The notes under the pieces were generated by a model. That model saw nothing but the letters and a program-made list of their open reading frames with translations, ran no database searches and was not told where the DNA came from. The position numbers and the translations under genes were made by a program. This document shows, piece by piece, positions 44,816 through 53,055 of a stretch of DNA of 64,000 nucleotides (positions are counted from its first letter, which is position 1; each line of letters opens with the position of its first letter). The DNA is from Paeniglutamicibacter antarcticus (lineage in GTDB: Bacteria; Actinomycetota; Actinomycetes; Actinomycetales; Micrococcaceae), in assembly GCF_900010755.1 (NCBI RefSeq), contig NZ_CZJT01000079.1, positions 62,001 through 126,000 of the forward strand, in the 5' to 3' direction.

Positions 44816-46215
44816 GATGCCTTCCAGGCCGAGAAGTCGGCGCAAATTCGGTTGATGATGCTGCCTGTTGCACCCAAATATTCCAGTGGGTCAAGCAGTG
44901 AAGCCAATTGGGTGTCGGAGAAGTCTTCGCCGGGGACCGCGGCGCGCAGCAACGTGCGCAGGTCCTCGCCGGTGGCCAGCGAGGTGCGGATGATGCCCTG
45001 GGCCTCGGCCTTGCCTCCGGCCAGCAGCGGTGCCAACACCGTGGCGATGCGTTCGGAGACCAGCAGGTCCCCGGAGAGGGCCATGTTCCGTGCGAGGGCG
45101 CCGGGATGGACCTGCAGGCCCTGGGCCAGGATTGCCGCGTGGTGGGCGGCGCCGCCGGCCAGCCGCATGAGTTCGCGCAGGGCCGCCCATTCGGTGTGCC
45201 AGGCGCCGTCCGGTCGTTCGTCCACCGCGGTGCCCGCGGCGAGGAAGAGTGAGGAAATGTGTGCCGGAGCGGCGAGTGCCGCATTGCGCAACAGCACCGA
45301 GTGCACGGGGTTCTGCTTTTGCGGCATGGCGGAGGACCCTCCCTTGCCTTCCTCGCGCGGTTCGGACACCTCGGCGATCTCCGGGCGGGACGCTGTGAGC
45401 ACATCCGCGCCGATGACACCGAGTGCCACGATGACGGAACCGAGCGTGCAACCGAGTTCCACCACCGGGATGCGGTTTGTATGCCAGGGTGCCACGGGTG
45501 CCGTGAGCCCGAGTTCGGTGGCAAGCCCCGCGGTGAGCGCGTGGATGGACTCCTCAAGCTCGGCGCCGGTTGCCTGCGGGTCCAGGTCGCCGAGCTTTTG
45601 CTTCAGCGAGGCCAAGGTGCCCACGGCGCCGCCCCACTGCAGGGGCAGGGAAACGGATCCGAGGCTGCGCGCGGCGGCCGTGAGTCCGGCAAGCCAGTTG
45701 GCGGCACGCAGGCCGAAGGTGGTGGGCAGTGCGTGCTGGGTCAGCGAGCGCGCGACCGCGGGGGTCTGGGCATGATCCTGGGCCAGTTGTGCGAGTGCGG
45801 TGCCGGTCAGGCGGAGGTCCGCAAGGATGATTCTGCGGGTGCGCGCTGCCATCAGCTGCAGGGCCGAATCGATGATGTCCTGACTGGTGGCCCCGCGGTG
45901 CAGTGCCGCGGACGCCGAGGCCGGGGCTCCGGTGGCCGCAAGCTGGGCGCGCATCATGGACAGCAGCGGGATCAGCGCGTTGGCGCCGTCGGGCCCGCGT
46001 TCGGCCAGGGCACCCAGGTCATAGAGGTCAACCTTGGCCACCGCGGTGATGGCTGCTGCGTCTTGCGCACTGCAGAGTCCTGCCTTGGCCTGGACCCTCG
46101 CCCAGGCTGACTCGACGTCGAGCATTGCCTGCGCGAACGCCGCATCGGAAGCGGTGGCGGCCGCGGGTGTTGCCGCCCAAGCGGGGGTCAGTAGACCAAA
46201 ATCGGGCTGGTGCAT
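44812..46215 (-). CDS. pcaB: 3-carboxy-cis,cis-muconate cycloisomerase
   Basis: 467-residue fumarase/ASL-superfamily enzyme converting beta-carboxymuconate to gamma-carboxymuconolactone. The C-terminal signature GKGGSSAMPQKQNPVHSVLL (GSSxMPxKxNP) and the N-terminal QPDFGLLTPAWA are visible. AGGAG site about 10 bp before the ATG. It is the first gene after the TnpB-like insertion; in relatives it directly follows pcaG. Its expression therefore depends on read-through from pobA-pcaHG across the element or on a new promoter. Confidence 0.93.
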   Translation of the reverse strand: MHQPDFGLLTPAWAATPAAATASDAAFAQAMLDVESAWARVQAKAGLCSAQDAAAITAVAKVDLYDLGALAERGPDGANALIPLLSMMRAQLAATGAPASASAALHRGATSQDIIDSALQLMAARTRRIILADLRLTGTALAQLAQDHAQTPAVARSLTQHALPTTFGLRAANWLAGLTAAARSLGSVSLPLQWGGAVGTLASLKQKLGDLDPQATGAELEESIHALTAGLATELGLTAPVAPWHTNRIPVVELGCTLGSVIVALGVIGADVLTASRPEIAEVSEPREEGKGGSSAMPQKQNPVHSVLLRNAALAAPAHISSLFLAAGTAVDERPDGAWHTEWAALRELMRLAGGAAHHAAILAQGLQVHPGALARNMALSGDLLVSERIATVLAPLLAGGKAEAQGIIRTSLATGEDLRTLLRAAVPGEDFSDTQLASLLDPLEYLGATGSIINRICADFSAWKAS

Positions 46216-46595
46216 GGGTTAGTGCGTCTCCTGTATGTCTGAGGCTGGGGAGCCTGATGGATGGGGTTGACCCAGGTTCCGGGCGGGGGTGGCGGACCTA
46301 ACGGGGTGCAGTACGTCCAAAACCCCGCGGCGCCGAAATTCGTCTTTTCATCATCCCGGTTCGGGGATGGATCCACGTGGTTCATGGCCGATGGGGTGTC
46401 ATATTGTCGATAGATACTACGAGGTCGCAGACGGTCCAGCACAGTAGTGTGATTGCCGATGACAAATGGCCATCCTGTCTGTTTATCGGTGTCTTTGTCC
46501 CTTCTGGTGAAGGCCGAAGAGTGGCCTCTGCGCCATTGTCCAGACTCCTGTCGGGCCAGCACCAAACCGTGGGTGGCGGGGTGGATGCTTGACTC
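46216..46595. other. 380-bp region upstream of the TnpB-like gene
   Basis: Contains the pcaB ribosome site at its left edge, then AT-rich stretches (46395-46415) that may hold the promoter of the TnpB-like gene. No second gene is supported; the long antisense frames here have no family match. Confidence 0.4.
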
Positions 46596-48197
46596 ATGGA
46601 CAACATATGGTGCCCGCCCGGTACTTCGGCAACGCTCCCCGCCCGGGGCGGTAGTCAGTTGCGGAAGATCGCTGCCCCGTTCGTGGTGGACCCACCGGCC
46701 GGGGTTCGGATCCGCACTCGCCTGCGTCCCACCGATGCCGAGGCCCACGCGCTCAGAATGATTGGTGAACACCTCGGGCACCTGTACCGCACGGACTTGG
46801 TTGGGCGAGTGGTGCTGGGCCGAGTCCCGGCCACGGAGAGACGCTGGACTGAGCGCAAACGGAACCTCACCAGATTGTGCTCGTCTAGGTGGGCGGGGGC
46901 GATCACGCGGGCCACCGAGGACCAATACCAGCTCGCCATGCGGGGACTGGTATCCGAAGTCTCCAGCCTGCGTTCGGCTACTGCGGCCCTGCAACATCGG
47001 ATCGCGGCGCCCGTCGGGCAGAAGATCGGTGGGAACCGGGGCTACAACAGTGAGATGGAGCGGTTCCAGAAAACCCGCCGACTTGCGCAACTTCTGGATC
47101 GACTCGCTGTCGCACAGGAAGCCCTGGCCGCCGGGCGGCCGACGATAGCAGTGGGTAGCCGCCGGCTCTGGAAAACTCGCAACCACCTCGATGCCGCCAA
47201 CCTCACCCGTGATGACTGGGACCGGCAATGGTCTGCAGCCCGCATGTTTTTGGCCGCGGATGGGGAATCCGGGCAGATTGGCGGTAACCTGACCATCCGC
47301 GTCACTGCTGCCGGGATCTTGTCCGTGAAAGTCCCGGCGCCCCTGGTTCCCGAGCTGGGCAATCATCTGGTGCTGTCGACTCCGGTCACTTTCAACCGCC
47401 GTACCGAAGAATGGGCAGACCGGGTAACGGATCGCCGATGCATCCGGTACGAAATCAGCTATGTCACCAGCCGCGGTCGCTGGTATGTGGACGCGTCTTG
47501 GGGATGCGGCGACATGCCGGTGCTGGGACTCGAAGTCTTGCAGCTTTCCGGGGTGGTGGGGGTGGACATGAACGCAGACCACCTGGCCGCCTGCCATCTG
47601 GATGCTTCGGGCAATCCTGTTGGCGCACCAGTAACCATCCGCCTGGACTTGGCGGGGCAAAATGCGGGAACCAGGGACGGACGGTTGCGGTCGGCGATCA
47701 CCGCGCTGCTGGATGTCGCCCGGGACGCCGGCGCCACGACGATTGCCATCGAGAACCTCAACTTCCAGGACGCACGTGACACAGGCCGCGAAACCATGGG
47801 CCGCGGGGTGCACGGCAAGCGCTTCCGCCGCACCGTGCATGGCATCCCCACGGCCAAGTTTCGGAACCGACTGGTCTCCATGGCCACCAATCGGGGATTG
47901 CACGTGATTGCGGTGGACCCAGCGTATACGTCGAAGTGGGGTGGCCAACATTGGCAGAAGCCCCTCCAAACTTCCGGTGGGACGGTGACCCGGCACCATG
48001 CCGCTTCCGTGGCCATCGGCAGGCGTGCCCTCGGGTGCAAGATCAGGCGACGGGAGGACGGACCCCGAACCCGACAGCGGACGGGCGCGGGCCAACCCAG
48101 TCCCAGGCCCCATCGCGCACCCGAAGGCGCGGCCATCACCACAGGCCTGGTTCGCCCGGCGGCCACGAGCCGCTTGGGCCCGCCGGGAACCAGCTGA
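46596..48197 (+). CDS. TnpB-like RuvC nuclease (IS200/IS605 accessory family-related)
   Basis: 533 residues. The C-terminal half has the RuvC-like core of OrfB/TnpB: GVDMNADHLA (Asp324), IAIENLNF (Glu386), and the late VDPAYTSKWG (Asp441). The segment that would carry the third catalytic Asp before Ala-Ala in TnpB reads TRHHAAS (about 465-471) here, and no cysteines lie between Glu386 and that region, so the usual zinc finger is absent. The N-terminus has a helical bundle with LRPTDAEAHAL. The C-terminal tail (RRREDGPRTRQR...) is basic and low in complexity. TnpB proteins are RNA-guided nucleases; activity of this one is open. No guide RNA was identified. Confidence 0.75.
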   Translation: MDNIWCPPGTSATLPARGGSQLRKIAAPFVVDPPAGVRIRTRLRPTDAEAHALRMIGEHLGHLYRTDLVGRVVLGRVPATERRWTERKRNLTRLCSSRWAGAITRATEDQYQLAMRGLVSEVSSLRSATAALQHRIAAPVGQKIGGNRGYNSEMERFQKTRRLAQLLDRLAVAQEALAAGRPTIAVGSRRLWKTRNHLDAANLTRDDWDRQWSAARMFLAADGESGQIGGNLTIRVTAAGILSVKVPAPLVPELGNHLVLSTPVTFNRRTEEWADRVTDRRCIRYEISYVTSRGRWYVDASWGCGDMPVLGLEVLQLSGVVGVDMNADHLAACHLDASGNPVGAPVTIRLDLAGQNAGTRDGRLRSAITALLDVARDAGATTIAIENLNFQDARDTGRETMGRGVHGKRFRRTVHGIPTAKFRNRLVSMATNRGLHVIAVDPAYTSKWGGQHWQKPLQTSGGTVTRHHAASVAIGRRALGCKIRRREDGPRTRQRTGAGQPSPRPHRAPEGAAITTGLVRPAATSRLGPPGTS

Positions 48198-48254
48198 CGG
48201 CAGCTTCCCAAGACTGTTCGGGGAACACATGCGATTGTTCTCGATCGTAGTTAT

Positions 48255-48842
48255 TTAGGAGCAGTAGGAGAGGAAGACCGTTTCGTCCTGCCCCTGCAGG
48301 GAAATGTCGAAGCGCAGCGACCCGTCGGCCTCGCGGGTGGCGATCAGCGTCTTGCGCCCGTCGTCGTCCAAGGAAGAGAGCAGTGCGTCGTTGGCCAACG
48401 CCTCGGTGTCCTCCGGCAGGTAGATGCGGGTGAACAGGCGGTTGAGCAGGCCGCGGGCAAAGACCGTGAGCATGATGAACGGCGCCTTGCCGGCCTCGGT
48501 GGCCCCGGGGTTCAGCGTGGTGAAGGTGTAGTGCCCGACGTTATCCACCGCCACGCGGCCCCAGCCGGTGAAGTTGTAGCCGTCGCGGACCAGCGAGCCG
48601 TCCTTGGCAACGATGTTGCCGTGCTCATCGGCCTGCCAGATTTCCAGCAGGGCGTCGGGAATCGGGGTTCCGGCGCCGTCGGTCACGACGCCGTGCAGGC
48701 GCACCGAGGCCGGGTGGGCCTGGTTGACCAATTCGCCGCCCTTTTCAAAGGGAAGTGCGTAGCCGTAGAACGGACCAATGGTCTGCCCCGGGGTGGGGGC
48801 GAGCTTCAAGGCCGGTGCCTGGGTGTTGGGTGCCAGCGTCAT
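48255..48842 (-). CDS. pcaG: Protocatechuate 3,4-dioxygenase, alpha subunit
   Basis: 195-residue intradiol dioxygenase subunit (APTPGQTIGPFYGYALPF; EIWQADEHGNI). With PcaH it cleaves protocatechuate between the hydroxyls to beta-carboxymuconate. The iron ligands reside in PcaH. Starts one base after the pcaH stop, with GGGAG inside the pcaH end. It is the last gene before the TnpB-like insertion. Confidence 0.95.
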   Translation of the reverse strand: MTLAPNTQAPALKLAPTPGQTIGPFYGYALPFEKGGELVNQAHPASVRLHGVVTDGAGTPIPDALLEIWQADEHGNIVAKDGSLVRDGYNFTGWGRVAVDNVGHYTFTTLNPGATEAGKAPFIMLTVFARGLLNRLFTRIYLPEDTEALANDALLSSLDDDGRKTLIATREADGSLRFDISLQGQDETVFLSYCS

Positions 48843-48843
48843 G

Positions 48844-49677
48844 TTAGTGATCTCCCTCTTCGTCTTCCATCCAGGTCCGGTTGCTGCCGGTGAGCACGAT
48901 GTCCCAGTTGTAGCCGGTGGCCCATTCGTGGGAAGTGATCGAGTGGTCGTAGGTGGCGACCAGGCGGTCGCGTGCCTCGGCGTCGGTGATCGACTGGTAG
49001 ATCGGGTCCAGGGAAAACAGCGGGTCGCCCGGGAAGTACATCTGGGTGATCATGCGCTGGGTGAATTCCGTGCCGAAGAGCGAGAAGTGGATGTGCGCCG
49101 GGCGCCAGGCATTGTGGTGGTTCTTCCACGGGTACGGTGCCGGCTTGATGGTGGTGAACTTGTACTCGCCGTTGGGGCCGGTGATGGCCCGCCCCACGCC
49201 GGTGAAGTTAGGGTCGATCGGGGCCGGGTGCTGGTCGCGCTTGTGGATGTAACGTCCTGCGGCATTTGCCTGCCACACCTCGATCAGCTGCCCGGCCACC
49301 GGGCGGCCGTCGCCGTCCAGTACGCGTCCGGCCACGACAATGCGCTCGCCGATCGGCTCGCCGTTGTGCTGGATGGTCAGGTCCGATTCCAGGGCGTGCA
49401 CATCGCGCTCGCCGAAGGCGGGGGAGTGCAGCTCGATGGTTTCCGGGTCCGTGTGGTGCAGGTTCTTGGTGGGATGGCGCAGCAGGGACGAACGGTACGG
49501 CGCAAAATTGATGCGCGGCTGCGTCTCGGCCTTGGCGCCATCGACGACCGACTGCTGGTAAGCGGCGTGGATGTCGGTGATTTCCGCGGAAATCGCTTCC
49601 TGCGACAGCGTGGTGGCTGCGGGGTCCAGCACGTGCGAATCGTTGAAGGACTCGCTCAGGGTGGTTTCGGTGCTCAC
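48844..49677 (-). CDS. pcaH: Protocatechuate 3,4-dioxygenase, beta subunit
   Basis: 277 residues; the Fe(III) subunit. The intradiol signature LIEVWQANAAGRYIHKRDQH is present, with the iron-ligand Tyr region APYPWK and the His pair in WRPAHIHFSLFG. The GTG at 49677 has AAAGGAG seven bases upstream; an ATG at 49701 is in frame but less well placed. Second gene of pobA-pcaHG. Confidence 0.95.
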   Translation of the reverse strand: MSTETTLSESFNDSHVLDPAATTLSQEAISAEITDIHAAYQQSVVDGAKAETQPRINFAPYRSSLLRHPTKNLHHTDPETIELHSPAFGERDVHALESDLTIQHNGEPIGERIVVAGRVLDGDGRPVAGQLIEVWQANAAGRYIHKRDQHPAPIDPNFTGVGRAITGPNGEYKFTTIKPAPYPWKNHHNAWRPAHIHFSLFGTEFTQRMITQMYFPGDPLFSLDPIYQSITDAEARDRLVATYDHSITSHEWATGYNWDIVLTGSNRTWMEDEEGDH

Positions 49678-49735
49678 GTCGTGCTCCTTTCGATGTTGCA
49701 TACGGGGGGGTTCAGCGGGGGGAGGAAACGGGGGC

Positions 49736-50932
49736 CTAGCCGTGCGGCCAGCCGGTGTAGGACTCGGCCAGGTACTGCTGGCCGTATTTCGAGGAGGTGA
49801 CTGCCTCGAGTTCGCCCAGCGCGCGGTTGGTCATGAACGGGTCCGCGTTGACAGGTGTGTGCAGCATCGAGGTCATCCAGTAGGAGAAGTTCTGCGCCTT
49901 CCACACGCGCTTCAGTGCCGTCGCCGAGTAACCGTGCAGCAAGGCATCGTTCTTGGTGGCATAGAAGGAGTCCAGGGCCTCAAAGAGCACCTTGACGTCT
50001 GCGAAGGCGAGGTTCAGGCCCTTGGCGCCGGTGGGCGGGACCGTGTGCCCGGCATCGCCGATCAGGAACAGTCGGCCGTGGGAGAGTGGTTCGCGCACGA
50101 ACGAGCGGAACTTCAAGATCGTTTTGTCGAAGATGTTGCCGGTCTTCAGCTCGAATCCGTCGGGCCCGTCGACGCGGCGCTGCAGCTCGGACCAGATGCG
50201 GTCCTCGGACCAGTCGTCGGTGTTTTCGTTCGGGTCGCACTGGAAGTACATGCGCTGCACGCTCTCGCTGCGCTGGGAGATCAGCGCGAAGCCGTGCGGG
50301 GAGTTCGCGTAGATCAGCTCCTTGGCGGATTTTGGCGCCTCGGTGAGGATGCCGAACCATGCGAAGGGGTACTCGATCTTGAAGTCCTTGCGGTTGGTCT
50401 CCGGGATCTGCCGGCGGCAGAAGGAGCGTGAACCGTCGGCGCCGACCAGGATGTCGCAGTGCACCTCGAATTCGGTTCCTGCTTCATCGGTGAAGCGGAA
50501 CTTCGGGGTGTCGGTTTCCATGTCGAGAATTTCGGTGACCTCGGCCGAGAAGCGCACGTCGCCGCCGTCGCGCTCGCGGGCTGCGGCAAGGTCGACGAAG
50601 ACCTCATTCTGGGCGTAGAGGGTGACGGTGGCATCCACGAGCTCGGTGAAGTCCAGCGGGTGGGATTCGCCGTTGAAGCGCAGGTCAATGCCCTCATGCT
50701 CGTCGCCATGGGTAAGTACGCGCCCGTTGACGCCGGATTCCGCGAGCATCTTCACGGCTTGGGCCTCGAGGATGCCTGCGCGGTGGGTGTTGCTGATGGT
50801 CTCGTGGTCGCGCATTTCCACGACAAGGTTTTCAATCCCGGTCTTGGAGAGCAGGTGCGAGAGCATCAGTCCGGCGGGGCCGCCGCCGACGATGCCCACC
50901 TGGGTCTTGATGATGGTGCGGGCAGCTGTCAT
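49736..50932 (-). CDS. pobA: 4-hydroxybenzoate 3-monooxygenase
   Basis: 398-residue class A flavoprotein hydroxylase that converts 4-hydroxybenzoate to protocatechuate using FAD and NAD(P)H. VGIVGGGPAGLMLSHLL (FAD site, about residue 13), the DG motif in ILVGADGSRSF, and GDAGHTVPPTGAKGLNLA (flavin/ribityl site). AAGGA site before the ATG at 50932; the frame is open to 50998. First gene of the pob-pca operon, preceded by a palindrome at 51015-51031. Confidence 0.95.
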   Translation of the reverse strand: MTAARTIIKTQVGIVGGGPAGLMLSHLLSKTGIENLVVEMRDHETISNTHRAGILEAQAVKMLAESGVNGRVLTHGDEHEGIDLRFNGESHPLDFTELVDATVTLYAQNEVFVDLAAARERDGGDVRFSAEVTEILDMETDTPKFRFTDEAGTEFEVHCDILVGADGSRSFCRRQIPETNRKDFKIEYPFAWFGILTEAPKSAKELIYANSPHGFALISQRSESVQRMYFQCDPNENTDDWSEDRIWSELQRRVDGPDGFELKTGNIFDKTILKFRSFVREPLSHGRLFLIGDAGHTVPPTGAKGLNLAFADVKVLFEALDSFYATKNDALLHGYSATALKRVWKAQNFSYWMTSMLHTPVNADPFMTNRALGELEAVTSSKYGQQYLAESYTGWPHG

Positions 50933-51014
50933 GGCGGGTCGTTCCTTAGTGCTGGGCGAAGTGCTGGAAGTCTTACACCAGTGTGTGGTGCCGGCCACCT
51001 CAAGGGCATGTCGT

Positions 51015-51031
51015 TTCTCATTGAATGAGAA
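51015..51031. promoter_or_regulatory. Palindrome at the pobA promoter
   Basis: TTCTCATT-G-AATGAGAA is a perfect 17-bp palindrome (51015-51031), 83 bp before pobA. Its form and length suit an IclR or GntR-type regulator of 4-hydroxybenzoate degradation. The IclR gene at 54.1-54.9 kb is a candidate binder. No VanR- or PcaR-type dyad was seen here. Confidence 0.6.
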
Positions 51032-51159
51032 TTAAGGGTTTCGACGAGACCGACGCTGGAGTGCCGGTGTTCCACCATCATTGAGCCGCACGGGCCACCC
51101 GAATTCAAGACCCGCGTTGACTCGCTCCTGGGACTGGGACTCGTTCGGTGGCGCCTCGG

Positions 51160-51741
51160 TTATTCGTTGAGCTTGTCGATCAGCTTCAGCCCGCGGTTGG
51201 CCCAGACAACCTCGGCCTCCGCCTGCGCGATCAGACCCTCGTAGGTGAACCGCTTGTAGGCAACGGTTTTTTCGTGGTCGGCCTCCGGCGTGTGGGCCAG
51301 CCGGCGGGCGAGCATGGGGCTGGTTCCCTCATCGATTTCCCGCACCTTTTCGCTCCACTGCTCCAGTAGCCCGCTGTGGTGCTTGATGTGGGCGCGCATT
51401 TGCTCGCGCGCGGCCTCTGGCTCCGCCCATTCGAGGTATGCGGCCTTGAGGTGCGCGGGTTCGCGAATGCGGGCGTACTCCAGGGTGGTGTTCATCCAAT
51501 TCCGGAAGGCCAGCAGGCCGGCCTCTGTGACGTGGTATTGGCGTTTTTTCCCACGCGGGCCCCAGGGGATTTCCTCGCCCTCGAGCAGGCCCTCGGCCTC
51601 CATGCGCCGCAATTCCGGGTAGATCTGCGAATCGGGTGCATGCCACACGTGCCCCACGGAGGTTTCGAATTCCTTGAACAGGTCGTACCCCGTCATGGGC
51701 TCGACGTTCAGCAGTGCGAGCAGGGCGTAACGGAGACTCAT
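51160..51741 (-). CDS. vanR: PadR-family repressor of vanAB
   Basis: 193 residues. N-terminal winged helix: MSLRYALLALLNVEPMTGYDLFKEFETSVGHVWHAPDSQIYPELRRMEAEGL (residues 1-52), followed by the PadR C-terminal helical domain. The start at 51741 fits homology and has a GAAAG-type site. VanR of Corynebacterium glutamicum is a PadR protein that represses vanABK until vanillate binds; here the gene is divergent from vanAB with two matching operator-like dyads between them. Confidence 0.85.
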   Translation of the reverse strand: MSLRYALLALLNVEPMTGYDLFKEFETSVGHVWHAPDSQIYPELRRMEAEGLLEGEEIPWGPRGKKRQYHVTEAGLLAFRNWMNTTLEYARIREPAHLKAAYLEWAEPEAAREQMRAHIKHHSGLLEQWSEKVREIDEGTSPMLARRLAHTPEADHEKTVAYKRFTYEGLIAQAEAEVVWANRGLKLIDKLNE

Positions 51742-51768
51742 TGACGACTTTCTTTCAAGATGTGTTGC

Positions 51769-51827
51769 CAATCACTATATCCGTAGTTAGTCTGGAGCAA
51801 AGTAACTCACTATGCCGATAGGTAGTT
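51769..51827. promoter_or_regulatory. Two VanR-type operators
   Basis: Box 1 (51769-51792) and box 2 (51804-51827) each have a 10-N4-10 layout. Box 2 reads AACTCACTAT-GCCG-ATAGGTAGTT (8 of 10 paired). Box 1, on the minus strand, begins GACTAACTAC. Both resemble the published AACTAACTAA-N4-TTAGGTATTT site of C. glutamicum VanR as I recall it. Centres are 35 bp apart. Confidence 0.72.
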
Positions 51828-51918
51828 GAGCGCCAAGCTCATCGGACGCCTTTCGCCTGGCCCACCGCCCCTCGCGCCATTGCGTCGGGATGGGCGCAAC
51901 AGCCCCGGAAGGAAAACC

Positions 51919-53013
51919 ATGACTGCCGTTTCATCCACGAGCTCCACCACCAACAAGGTCCTGCCCCACCCGCTGAACGCCTGGTACGTTGCCGCCTGGG
52001 ACCACGAGGTGACCCGCAAGCCGATGTCCCGCCGCATCGCCAACCGCCCGGTGGCCATGTACCGCACCGAGGATGGCCGGGCCGTCGCACTGGCCGACGC
52101 CTGTTGGCACCGTTTGGCACCGCTTTCCATGGGCAAGACCATGGAAAAGGACACCATCCAGTGCCCGTACCATGGCATCATCTACAACTCCGCGGGCCGC
52201 TGCGTCTCCATGCCGGCCCAGGAAACCATCAACCCCAGCGCAACTGTTCCGTCCTTTCCCGTCGTCGAGCGCTACCGCTACATCTGGATCTGGATGGGCG
52301 ACCCGACGCTTGCGGATCCCGACCTGGTGCCGGACATGCACCAGATGACCTCCGAGCAGTGGGCAGGGGACGGGCTGACCATCCATGCTGCCTGCAATTT
52401 CCAGCTGATCCTGGACAACCTGATGGACCTGACCCACGAGGAATTCGTCCATTCCTCCACGATTGGACAGGAAGAGCTCAGCGAATCGGACTTCGTGACG
52501 GTCCGCGAAGGCAACAAGGTGACGGTCACCCGCTGGATGCGCAACATCGATGCCCCGCCGTTCTGGCTGAAGAACATGCGCGACAAGTTCCCCGGTTTCG
52601 AGGGCAAGGTCGACCGCTGGCAGATCATCAACTTCGAGGCCCCTGGCACCATCAACATCGACGTGGGCGTGGCCAAGGCAGGCACCGGAGCCCCGGAGGG
52701 CGACCGCAGCCAGGGAGTCAACGGATTCGTCATGAACACCATCACCCCGGAGACCGACCGATCGGCCCACTACTTCTGGGCCTTCATGCGTAACTATTGC
52801 CTGGACAGCCAGCTGATCACCACCCAGCTGCGCGACGGCGTGCACGGGGTCTTTGGCGAGGACGAGGAAATGCTCATGGCCCAGCAGGCGGCCATCGACG
52901 CCAACCCCGACTACGAGTTCTACAACCTGAACATCGATTCCGGTGGCATGTGGGTGCGGCGCATCCTCGAGGGCATGCTGGTTGCCGAAGGCCGACTGGC
53001 AGCCTCCGCGTAG
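51919..53013 (+). CDS. vanA: Vanillate O-demethylase, oxygenase subunit
   Basis: 364-residue Rieske oxygenase converting vanillate to protocatechuate plus formaldehyde. Rieske ligands Cys62-x-His64 and Cys82-x2-His85 (ACWHRL, CPYHG); mononuclear iron region DNLMDLTHEEFVH (His173, His178). AAGGA precedes the ATG at 51919; the frame is open to 51826. Forms an operon with vanB 42 bp downstream. Confidence 0.93.
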   Translation: MTAVSSTSSTTNKVLPHPLNAWYVAAWDHEVTRKPMSRRIANRPVAMYRTEDGRAVALADACWHRLAPLSMGKTMEKDTIQCPYHGIIYNSAGRCVSMPAQETINPSATVPSFPVVERYRYIWIWMGDPTLADPDLVPDMHQMTSEQWAGDGLTIHAACNFQLILDNLMDLTHEEFVHSSTIGQEELSESDFVTVREGNKVTVTRWMRNIDAPPFWLKNMRDKFPGFEGKVDRWQIINFEAPGTINIDVGVAKAGTGAPEGDRSQGVNGFVMNTITPETDRSAHYFWAFMRNYCLDSQLITTQLRDGVHGVFGEDEEMLMAQQAAIDANPDYEFYNLNIDSGGMWVRRILEGMLVAEGRLAASA

Positions 53014-53055
53014 GGGCCTGGTCAACCGGATACCCAAGGAAAGCGGACAAGAATC

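Larger units (their letters stand above)
46216..48254 (+). mobile_element. TnpB-like element inserted in the pca operon (outer limits approximate)
   Basis: A 2.04-kb segment with a single plus-strand TnpB-like gene separates pcaG from pcaB, which are normally adjacent in pobA-pcaHGBDC operons. The element is antisense to the operon. No tnpA transposase gene, terminal inverted repeats or direct repeats were found; IS605-type elements use hairpin ends instead. The exact ends cannot be fixed from this sequence alone, and some of the interval may be native pca intergenic DNA. Confidence 0.7.

Noticed and set aside
46188-48230. 680-codon minus-strand open frame
   Set aside because: Antisense shadow of the TnpB-like gene in GC-rich DNA; no family match and it crosses the pcaB start.
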